Below, piece by piece: positions 42,588-48,707 of a stretch of DNA of 48,707 nucleotides. The stretch is from Flavobacterium sp. A45 (GTDB taxonomy: Bacteria > Bacteroidota > Bacteroidia > Flavobacteriales > Flavobacteriaceae). Made by a program: the position numbers and the translations under genes. Below the pieces are notes generated by a model that searched no databases, was not told the DNA's origin, and saw only the letters and a list, made by a program, of their open reading frames with translations. The stretch is from the NCBI RefSeq assembly GCF_002001005.1, contig NZ_MUNX01000068.1, positions 1 through 48,707 of the forward strand. The letters are read 5' to 3'. Numbering within the stretch: position 1 is the first letter of the stretch; each line of letters begins with the position of its first letter.

Positions 42588-42619
42588 AAGAAGCGATTTG
42601 TTTTGAATCGCTTCTTTTT
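42588..42619 (+). terminator. Terminator at the end of the efflux operon
   Basis: AAGAAGCGATT (42588-42598) and AATCGCTTCTT (42606-42616) are perfect 11-base arms with a 7-base loop and a following T-run. It sits between convergent genes. Confidence 0.88.
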
Positions 42620-42638
42620 GTGAGGATATATTGAAAAG

Positions 42639-44183
42639 TTAACGGTTAATTAGCTTCGCTTTTTCTTTTATAATGTCGCTTATTTTTCGGTTTTCAATTT
42701 TACTTTCCAGCCAAGAAATAATATCTAGATATAGAAAAGCTCTCTTTTCATAAGTGTTTTTTTCTAATTCTATGAAGCGCTCTCTCATTTTTATGAACTC
42801 TTTTTTGATGTCGCTTGGGTACAAATTACTCAAGTTTTTAAGGAAACGTATCATCTCTTTTTGTACCTCATGTAAATCATTCATTTTGATTAAAAACTTA
42901 TAGGTGTTTTTAAGTTGATTTTCCAAATAATAATCCCTTCCTAATTCATAATGTGCAATCAAGCATAAAATCCTTGCAAAGCACATCAAGTCTTCCCTCA
43001 TGGTAAGGTTTTTATTGTTGATGATTTTTTCTAAATAAACGATGCACTCTTGAAACTTTTCATTCCCAAAATAAATACAGGCAATCTTGTAATAAAACAT
43101 CATTTCGTGGTGTTCATCCAAGTGTTCGCTGTGAACTTTCATTTTATTCAAAATGACAGGTACTAAATATTCGCTTTCAGCAAAAGTGCCTTCCAGTATA
43201 TGATAGTTCAATTTATTGTTATACAAATAGAGAAATGAAAGCGAAGCAATATTATCGTTTACAGGAAAACGTGGATCATTGATCGTTTCTTCCAATAATT
43301 CTAAATACTTTTTGAAATTAGATTTGTACTTGAGCATAAATAATGACTCTAATAAATAATGATTTCCCTTTAAGAAGAAAACAGGATTTAGGAAAATCAT
43401 ATTTTTATTGTCATAAAATAAAGTCACCCATTTGTAAGAGTACTTATAGCAGGAAAGAAAGTCTTGTACCAAAAAGCTTCTCCATAGATTGGCATTGTAA
43501 AACCAATATTTTTCTCTAAACTCAAATTTAGATTGATCTAAGTGAGCAATATGTTTATTAAAATAGTCATCAATGTATTTGTATTCTTCATCACTTTTTA
43601 CAAAACCAGTTTTGAGCATTATACCATACAATTGTAGCGATAAATTGGATAATTTGCTCGAAATGGTATTGCGATAATTTAATTCTTTGGCTTGAATAAC
43701 CAATTCGTCAGCTCGACCTTGAATACTTCGGGTGATGTATTGCGATTCGATCAGTTTTTCAAACTCGACAATTTCAAAAGCCATGTATTTTTCATCATTT
43801 TCGATGGCCTGTTGTTTGGTTTTATCCAATATTTTTAAACTTTGCTTGTAAAGTCCTTTATTATATAGGATTGCAGCAAAATCAATTTGTTCTCTAAGTT
43901 GGTAACGAATGTTCTGGCTTGGAATATTTAAGCGAATACTCACTAAAATTTGTTTGTACAAGTACGATTTTAGGTTTGATAACTGTACTTTTTTGATCAA
44001 ACCATTCTTCAATATTAGTTTTTCATCATACACTTCTGATTTATCCAAAATATTGAAAAGCTCGATAAACTTAGTATTAGAACTTGTTTCCAGTCGACTT
44101 GCAAATATTTTAAATTGTCTTTTTTCAGATTTGGAAAGGGATTTTATTAATACAAATAAAAAATCTTTTTGATGGTTAGCCAT
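42639..44183 (-). CDS. Large helical cytoplasmic protein, unknown function
   Basis: A 514-residue protein with no signal peptide and no membrane segment. It opens with KDFLFVLIKSLSKSEKRQFKIF, a stretch I recall from conserved Bacteroidota hypothetical proteins. The rest is almost entirely alpha-helical with many aromatic and charged residues, in a pattern that suggests TPR-like repeats (AAILYNKGLYKQSLKIL, CIVYLEKIIN). No enzymatic motif is visible. It is divergent from leuA and stands alone; no clear promoter box is seen in its 5' region. A helical scaffold or regulator is possible; I do not recognise a named family. Confidence 0.75.
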   Translation of the reverse strand: MANHQKDFLFVLIKSLSKSEKRQFKIFASRLETSSNTKFIELFNILDKSEVYDEKLILKNGLIKKVQLSNLKSYLYKQILVSIRLNIPSQNIRYQLREQIDFAAILYNKGLYKQSLKILDKTKQQAIENDEKYMAFEIVEFEKLIESQYITRSIQGRADELVIQAKELNYRNTISSKLSNLSLQLYGIMLKTGFVKSDEEYKYIDDYFNKHIAHLDQSKFEFREKYWFYNANLWRSFLVQDFLSCYKYSYKWVTLFYDNKNMIFLNPVFFLKGNHYLLESLFMLKYKSNFKKYLELLEETINDPRFPVNDNIASLSFLYLYNNKLNYHILEGTFAESEYLVPVILNKMKVHSEHLDEHHEMMFYYKIACIYFGNEKFQECIVYLEKIINNKNLTMREDLMCFARILCLIAHYELGRDYYLENQLKNTYKFLIKMNDLHEVQKEMIRFLKNLSNLYPSDIKKEFIKMRERFIELEKNTYEKRAFLYLDIISWLESKIENRKISDIIKEKAKLINR

Positions 44184-44272
44184 TGTATTATAGAAGTATT
44201 TAACTTGTTGATTAGTAGGTTGTTAATGTGTTATTTTTTACTTTATAAGTAGTATATTTATTTAAAAACAGG

Positions 44273-44303
44273 TTTAGTTCTATGTAAATGAAAACTATTT
44301 TTG
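44273..44303 (+). promoter_or_regulatory. Candidate leuA promoter, TTTA-N19-TATTTTTG
   Basis: A one-mismatch -33 TTTA (44273-44276), a 19-base spacer and TATTTTTG (44296-44303). The predicted start near 44309 gives a leader of about 29 bases, too short for a leader-peptide attenuator. The 44184-44337 gap otherwise holds nothing recognisable. Confidence 0.55.
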
Positions 44304-44337
44304 TTTTAAGATGTGAAATTACATTAAATAAATTAAA

Positions 44338-45507
44338 ATGAATAGAGAGAAAGTCCAAATTTTTGACACCACTTTAAGAGACGGAGAACAGGTCCCAGGA
44401 TGTAAATTAGACACCAACCAAAAACTCGTTATAGCGAATCGCCTTGACGAAATGGGAGTTGACATCATTGAAGCTGGTTTTCCTGTTTCTAGTCCAGGTG
44501 ATTTTTTATCTGTTTCTGAAATATGTAAAATTGTAAAAAATGCAACTGTTTGCGGTCTTACCAGAGCAGTAGAAAATGATATTGATGTTGCTGCAGCAGC
44601 TTTGAAACATGCTGTTAAACCTAGAATACATACAGGAATTGGAACTTCAGATTCGCATATTATTCACAAATTGCAAACGACACGTGAAGATGTAATTACA
44701 AGAGCAAAACGTGCAGTTGCACACGCTAAATCTTATGTTGAAGATGTAGAGTTTTATGCAGAAGATGCTGGTAGAACCGAAAATGCATTCTTGGCAAGAG
44801 TTTGCGAAGAAGTAATAAAATCAGGAGCTACAGTTCTTAATATACCAGATACAACTGGATATTGTTTGCCAGAAGAATACGGAGCCAAAATAAAATACCT
44901 TAGAGAAAACGTAAAAGGGATTGAAAATGTTATACTTTCCTGTCATTGTCATAATGATTTAGGAATGGCTACAGCCAACTCAATCGCAGGAGCTGTAAAC
45001 GGAGCTCGTCAAATTGAATGTACTATTAATGGAATAGGGGAGAGAGCTGGAAATACAGCACTTGAGGAAGTCGTTATGATTTTCAAACAGCATCCTTACT
45101 TGAATTTATATACTGATATTGACAGTAAACAATTGAACGAAATGAGTCGATTGGTTTCTGAAAGTATGGGAATGATTGTACAACCAAACAAAGCGATTGT
45201 AGGAGCTAATGCTTTTGCACACAGCTCAGGTATTCACCAAGATGGTGTGATTAAGAACAGAGCTACTTACGAAATCATGGATCCTTTGGATGTTGGTGTC
45301 AATGAGTCGTCTATTATCTTAACAGCAAGAAGTGGTAGAGCAGCATTGGCTTACAGAGCTAAAAAAGTAGGCTACGAACTTACAAAAGTTCAACTGGATA
45401 TCGTTTATGTTGAGTTTTTAAAATTCGCGGATATCAAAAAAGAAGTTTTGGATGAGGATATTCATCAAATTATTGAAGCTAGTAAGATATACGTCAATAA
45501 CTATTAA
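44338..45507 (+). CDS. leuA: 2-Isopropylmalate synthase, short form
   Basis: This enzyme condenses acetyl-CoA and 2-oxoisovalerate in the first committed step of leucine synthesis. The 389-residue TIM-barrel has [13 protein letters not shown] (R14, D15), HTGIGTSD, and the metal motif HCHNDLG (H203, H205, D207), plus [14 protein letters not shown]. The C-terminal regulatory domain that binds leucine in the classic 510-residue enzyme is missing; the gene ends cleanly after the catalytic and linker parts. Thus feedback inhibition by leucine is probably absent or works differently. Homocitrate synthase is the main alternative, but the leuB and ilvD neighbours favour leuA. Confidence 0.92.
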   Translation: MNREKVQIFDTTLRDGEQVPGCKLDTNQKLVIANRLDEMGVDIIEAGFPVSSPGDFLSVSEICKIVKNATVCGLTRAVENDIDVAAAALKHAVKPRIHTGIGTSDSHIIHKLQTTREDVITRAKRAVAHAKSYVEDVEFYAEDAGRTENAFLARVCEEVIKSGATVLNIPDTTGYCLPEEYGAKIKYLRENVKGIENVILSCHCHNDLGMATANSIAGAVNGARQIECTINGIGERAGNTALEEVVMIFKQHPYLNLYTDIDSKQLNEMSRLVSESMGMIVQPNKAIVGANAFAHSSGIHQDGVIKNRATYEIMDPLDVGVNESSIILTARSGRAALAYRAKKVGYELTKVQLDIVYVEFLKFADIKKEVLDEDIHQIIEASKIYVNNY

Positions 45508-45537
45508 TAGAAAAAATTACTTCTAAAAATAAATAAT

Positions 45538-46653
45538 ATGAACTTAAAAATAGCAGTACTTTCAGGAGATGGGGTAGGTCCAGAGGTTATTTTGCAAGCT
45601 AAAAAAGCATTGTACGCTATTAGTGTGGCCTATGATCATGAGTTTATTTTTGAAGATGCTTTAATTGGTGCAACTGCCATCGAAAAAACAAGAAACCCAT
45701 TGCCAGAACAAACCTTAAATCTTTGTCTAAATACTGATGCAGTATTGTTTGGAGCTATTGGGAATCCAAAATATGATAACAATCCAGAAGCTAAAATTCG
45801 TCCAGAACAAGGATTATTAAAGCTTAGAAAAGAATTGGGGCTTTATGCTAATATTAGACCCATTAAGCCTTTCAAAAATCTATTGGATGCATCTCCTATA
45901 AAAAAAGAGGTTATCGAAAATGTAGATTTTGTGATTTTTAGAGAATTGACAGGAGGTTCCTATTATGGTGAAAAAGTAATTAATGAAGAAGGTACTTTCG
46001 CTTCAGATATATGTGAATATTCTGAAAATGAAATTAATCGTATAACGCATCAAGCCTTTAAAGCAGCACAGGGTAGAAGAAAAAAAGTGACATTGGTGGA
46101 TAAAGCCAATGTATTGGAAACTTCTAGATTGTGGAGAAAAATTGTTAAAAATATTGCACTTCAATATCCAGATGTGAAATTGGAATGTCAATATATTGAC
46201 AATGTTGCGATGCAAATAATCACTGATCCAAAACAATATGATGTAATCTTAACCGAAAATTTATTTGGTGATATTCTGTCGGACGAAGCTTGTGCTATTA
46301 TGGGTTCTATTGGTTTAATGGCATCGGCTTCAATAGGGGATAAGAATGCGCTTTTTGAACCAATTCACGGTTCTTATCCGCAAGCAAAAGGAAAAAATAT
46401 AGCGAATCCTATTGCTTCTATTTTATCGGCAGCTATGTTGTTGGAACACTTTGGATTGGAAAAAGAAGCTAAAAAAGTATATGAAGCTGTTGAGAAAGCT
46501 ATTGAATATAAAGTGGTTACAATTGATTTGAACCCAGGTTCAAGATTTGGAACTAATGATGTTGGAGATTTTATTTCAAACGTCATATTAAGTAAAGATG
46601 ATTTGTATTTCAAAAATGATAATGTTCAAATTGGGCAATCGACTATTGTTTAG
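45538..46653 (+). CDS. leuB: 3-Isopropylmalate dehydrogenase
   Basis: This NAD-dependent beta-decarboxylating dehydrogenase takes 3-isopropylmalate to 2-oxoisocaproate. The 371-residue length is normal. Visible are LSGDGVGPEVI, the NPLPEQTL region, RPEQGLLKLRKELGLYANIRP with the substrate Arg residues, ELTGGSYYGE, and NLFGDILSDEACAIMGSIG with metal-binding Asp residues. It follows leuA by 30 bases in one operon; leuC and leuD are not in the window. Confidence 0.96.
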   Translation: MNLKIAVLSGDGVGPEVILQAKKALYAISVAYDHEFIFEDALIGATAIEKTRNPLPEQTLNLCLNTDAVLFGAIGNPKYDNNPEAKIRPEQGLLKLRKELGLYANIRPIKPFKNLLDASPIKKEVIENVDFVIFRELTGGSYYGEKVINEEGTFASDICEYSENEINRITHQAFKAAQGRRKKVTLVDKANVLETSRLWRKIVKNIALQYPDVKLECQYIDNVAMQIITDPKQYDVILTENLFGDILSDEACAIMGSIGLMASASIGDKNALFEPIHGSYPQAKGKNIANPIASILSAAMLLEHFGLEKEAKKVYEAVEKAIEYKVVTIDLNPGSRFGTNDVGDFISNVILSKDDLYFKNDNVQIGQSTIV

Positions 46654-46739
46654 TTAATAAAAATCATAAAATATTGCATTATATCACTAAAAACTCTTGG
46701 TTTGTTGATAAAATGTTTTTTTATTGGATTTGTTTTTTA

Positions 46740-46747
46740 TACTTTTG
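46740..46747 (+). promoter_or_regulatory. -7 box of the ilv leader
   Basis: TACTTTTG followed by C matches TAnnTTTG. The T-rich -33 region has no clear TTG at the best distance. A start near 46753 would put the leader ATG about 15 bases downstream. Confidence 0.6.
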
Positions 46748-46767
46748 CAGAGTTAAAAATTAAGAAA

Positions 46768-46842
46768 ATGAAACGCATTACCAACGTCCTTGTAGTTCTA
46801 AGTGTCATTGTGATTATCACATATGAAAAGGGATTGGTATAA
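46768..46842 (+). CDS. ilv leader peptide (attenuator)
   Basis: A 24-codon frame, ATG 46768 to TAA 46842, too short for usual gene calling. Residues 7-17 read VLVVLSVIVII, and 13 of 24 residues are Val, Leu or Ile. It starts behind an A-rich stretch and a TAnnTTTG box and ends about 20 bases before a strong terminator, itself ahead of ilvD. The codons at 46780-46789 form RNA segment 1 and the last codons (46830-46838) form segment 2 of the attenuator. It is best read as a sensing peptide, made to be stalled on, not as a functional protein. Confidence 0.85.
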   Translation: MKRITNVLVVLSVIVIITYEKGLV

Positions 46843-46895
46843 ATATAAGTGAAAACATATTTAAAACCTCCCATAATTTTGGGAGGTTTTTTTTT
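46780..46895 (+). promoter_or_regulatory. Ribosome-mediated attenuator of the ilv operon
   Basis: Four segments can pair in alternative ways. Segment 1, ACCAA and TCC (46780-46789), pairs with segment 2, GGA and TTGGT (46831-46838). Segment 2, GGGA and GGT (46830-46838), can instead pair with segment 3, ACC and TCCC (46866-46872); inner AAATAT and ATATTT extend this antiterminator. Segment 3 with segment 4 makes the terminator. A ribosome stalled early on the Val/Leu codons would cover segment 1, free segment 2 and prevent termination. All pairings were read by eye. Confidence 0.75.
46863..46895 (+). terminator. Attenuator terminator before ilvD
   Basis: AAAACCTCCCA (46863-46873) and TGGGAGGTTTT (46880-46890) are perfect 11-base arms with a TAATTT loop, followed by T to 46895 (nine T in a row). 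It ends 34 bases before the ilvD ATG, so it must be bypassed for ilv expression from the leader promoter. Confidence 0.92.
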
Positions 46896-46929
46896 AGATA
46901 AAAATTAAAATACACAAATTAATAATAGA

Positions 46930-48603
46930 ATGGAATTAAATAAATACAGCAAGATAATCACGCAAGACGAAACACAACCAGCTTCTCAAGCTATGTTCTA
47001 CGGAATTGGTTTGACGGAAGAGGATCTTAAAAAAGCACAGGTAGGAATTGTGAGTATGGGTTATGATGGAAATCCTTGTAACATGCACTTAAATGACTTG
47101 GCTAAAGATATTAAGACTGGCGTCTGGAAAGAAGATTTAGTTGGATTGATTTTTAATACTATTGGTGTAAGTGATGGTATTTCTAATGGTAATGATGGAA
47201 TGCGTTTTTCTTTGGTTTCTCGTGATGTAATTGCAGATTCTATTGAAACGGTTATGGGTGCGCAATGGTATGATGGTCTGATTGCAGTTCCAGGTTGTGA
47301 TAAAAATATGCCGGGAGCTTTAATGGCTATGGGTAGAGTAAATCGTCCTTCAATTATGGTTTATGGAGGATCTATTCACCCAGGAAAATGGAAAGGTGAA
47401 GATTTGAATATTGTTTCTGCTTTTGAAGCTTTAGGCAAGAAAATTAAGAACACGATTACACCTGAAGATTTCAAAGGAGTAATTCAAAATGCTTGTCCAG
47501 GTGCAGGTGCTTGTGGTGGAATGTATACTGCAAACACAATGTCATCAGCGATTGAAGCCTTAGGAATGAGTTTGCCTTACAGTTCTTCTAATCCTGCTTT
47601 GAGCGCTGAAAAGAAACAAGAGTGTGTTGATGCTGGTAAAGCAATCAGAATATTATTAGAAAAAGATATTAAACCTAGAGATATCATGACCCGTAAAGCA
47701 TTCGAAAATGCGATTACGATGGTAGCTGTTTTAGGTGGTTCTACAAATGCGGTAATGCACTTAATTGCAATGGCTCACTCTGTAGGGATTGAATTGACAT
47801 TAAAAGATTTTCAAGATATCAGTGATAAAACACCATTATTAGCCGACTTGAAACCAAGTGGTAAGTACTTAATGGAAGATTTACATAATGTAGGAGGTGT
47901 TCCTGCGGTAATGAAATATTTATTGAAAGAAGGTTTATTACATGGTGATTGTTTAACAGTAACAGGAAAAACAATTGCGGAGAATTTAGCTTCAGTACCT
48001 GATTTACATGATGGACAAGAAGTGATTCATGAAATACAAAAAGCATTAAAAGCTACTGGAAATATTCAAATTCTATACGGAAACTTAGCAACAGAAGGTT
48101 GTGTTGCTAAAATTAGTGGTAAAGAAGGAGAGTTTTTTGAAGGTACAGCAGTAGTTTTTGAAGGTGAAAAAGATGTAATTAGAGGAATACAAGCAGGTGA
48201 AGTGAAACCTGGAAATGTAGTGATTATCCGTTACTGTGGTCCAAAAGGTGGTCCTGGTATGTCTGAAATGTTAAAACCAACATCTGCTATTATGGGTGCT
48301 GGTTTAGGAAACTCGGTTGCTTTGATTACTGACGGACGTTTCTCTGGTGGTTCACACGGTTTTGTCGTCGGACACGTTACTCCAGAAGCGTATGAAGGCG
48401 GTGGAATTGCATTGATAGAAAATGGAGACGTTATTACAATTGATGCGGTAAATAATACCATTAACATGAAAATTTCTGACGAAGAATTGGCTAAACGAAA
48501 AGCCAATTGGAAAAGACCAGAATCACCAATCAAACAAGGAGTTTTGCTTAAATATATGCGTTCGGTCTCCAGTGCCTCTGAGGGATGTGTTACCGACAAA
48601 TAA
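46930..48603 (+). CDS. ilvD: Dihydroxy-acid dehydratase
   Basis: IlvD dehydrates 2,3-dihydroxy-3-methylvalerate and 2,3-dihydroxyisovalerate in isoleucine and valine synthesis, using an iron-sulfur cluster. The 557-residue protein has C50 in GNPCNMHL, C123 in GCDKNMPG, and C195 in [17 protein letters not shown], the cluster ligands, plus [26 protein letters not shown], and a normal C terminus. It is the first structural gene after the attenuator; ilvB, ilvN and ilvC would be expected beyond the window edge. Confidence 0.97.
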   Translation: MELNKYSKIITQDETQPASQAMFYGIGLTEEDLKKAQVGIVSMGYDGNPCNMHLNDLAKDIKTGVWKEDLVGLIFNTIGVSDGISNGNDGMRFSLVSRDVIADSIETVMGAQWYDGLIAVPGCDKNMPGALMAMGRVNRPSIMVYGGSIHPGKWKGEDLNIVSAFEALGKKIKNTITPEDFKGVIQNACPGAGACGGMYTANTMSSAIEALGMSLPYSSSNPALSAEKKQECVDAGKAIRILLEKDIKPRDIMTRKAFENAITMVAVLGGSTNAVMHLIAMAHSVGIELTLKDFQDISDKTPLLADLKPSGKYLMEDLHNVGGVPAVMKYLLKEGLLHGDCLTVTGKTIAENLASVPDLHDGQEVIHEIQKALKATGNIQILYGNLATEGCVAKISGKEGEFFEGTAVVFEGEKDVIRGIQAGEVKPGNVVIIRYCGPKGGPGMSEMLKPTSAIMGAGLGNSVALITDGRFSGGSHGFVVGHVTPEAYEGGGIALIENGDVITIDAVNNTINMKISDEELAKRKANWKRPESPIKQGVLLKYMRSVSSASEGCVTDK

Positions 48604-48604
48604 A

Positions 48605-48631
48605 ATTCCCCCTAACCCCCAAAGGGGGAAT
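48605..48631. repeat. GC-rich palindrome directly after ilvD
   Basis: ATTCCCCC (48605-48612) and GGGGGAAT (48624-48631) are perfect 8-base arms around an 11-base loop, starting two bases after the ilvD stop. It is much richer in GC than its surroundings. No T-run follows, so termination is unlikely. Confidence 0.75.
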
Positions 48632-48682
48632 ATGATAAGAATTAGGATGAAAAATTAAAAATATAATATATCCATCTAGTCT

Positions 48683-48701
48683 CCCTCCCCTTCGGGGAGG
48701 G
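48683..48701. repeat. Second GC-rich palindrome near window edge
   Basis: CCCTCCCC (48683-48690) and GGGGAGGG (48694-48701) are perfect 8-base arms with a TTC loop. With the preceding palindrome it makes a pair about 50 bases apart, like REP or BIME elements. The element may continue beyond the window. Confidence 0.7.
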
Positions 48702-48707
48702 TCGGGG

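Noticed and set aside
44288..44341. A 17-codon frame with Ile, Val and Leu codons whose stop overlaps the leuA ATG, like a second leader peptide
   Set aside because: The candidate -7 box TATTTTTG (44296-44303) lies inside it, so the transcript would start after its ATG. There is also no terminator or alternative stem before leuA.
48231..48599. A 122-codon frame antisense to the end of ilvD
   Set aside because: It lies wholly inside a conserved gene and has no recognisable domain.
1..48707. CRISPR arrays, insertion sequences, phage or conjugative genes, tRNA and rRNA genes
   Set aside because: None was seen on either strand. The repeats found are short intergenic units without spacers of regular length and without transposase genes.

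Overview
The window looks like chromosome from a Flavobacterium-type member of the Bacteroidota. The DNA is AT-rich and has gliding-motility genes gldF and gldG. It also has the type IX secretion regulator porX, Bacteroidota-specific families (DUF3570, DUF4266, DUF3943, a CusA/CzcA pump fused to a TolC domain), and many promoters of the flavobacterial type (-33 TTG or TTTG, about 16-21 bases, -7 TAnnTTTG). I see no rRNA, tRNA, CRISPR array, insertion sequence, phage gene or broken gene; nearly all the content is core or near-core.

Layout. 0-7 kb: a DUF3943 protein, mnmE, two tandem universal stress proteins and a membrane-anchored MutS-like ATPase. 7-12 kb, mostly minus strand: dnaN, gldG, gldF, a small monooxygenase-like protein and a SAM hydrolase family protein. 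12-16 kb, plus strand: a small secreted protein, a PhoH-like ATPase, a Cof-type HAD phosphatase, a DUF502 membrane protein and purC. 16-20.6 kb, minus strand: a small membrane protein, an alanine dehydrogenase family protein, a GNAT acetyltransferase, tsaE and porX. 21-31 kb: a DMT transporter, fabG, a VWA-like membrane protein, a LysR regulator with a YeiH-like transporter, a DUF1275 protein, an S1/P1 nuclease or zinc phospholipase C-like protein and an LTA-synthase-type sulfatase.

31-42.6 kb is a long co-directional block. Thioredoxin, ApbE flavin transferase, the DUF4266 lipoprotein and the DUF3570 outer-membrane protein are followed 3 bases later by an OmpR-type response regulator and its histidine kinase. 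Then come a heavy-metal RND pump fused to its outer-membrane channel, its adaptor lipoprotein and a DUF2231-like membrane protein. I infer an envelope redox or flavinylation module next to a metal-responsive efflux module, with the two-component pair between them.

42.6-48.7 kb: a large helical protein of unknown function, divergent from leuA-leuB, then ilvD. Between leuB and ilvD lies the best find in the window: a 24-codon leader ORF with 13 branched-chain codons, a strong intrinsic terminator, and mutually exclusive 1:2, 2:3 and 3:4 pairings. This is a complete ribosome-mediated attenuator for the ilv genes. LeuA here is the short form without the leucine-binding regulatory domain, so control at the RNA level may matter more.

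Several intergenic regions carry repeats of flavobacterial type: an 18-base-arm inverted repeat, an imperfect 35-base one, GC-rich palindromes after ilvD, a dispersed 16-base repeat, and a structured element before fabG that may be a noncoding RNA or repeat. Several genes have an in-frame TTG that is really the TTTG of their own -7 promoter box; I moved those starts to downstream ATG codons.
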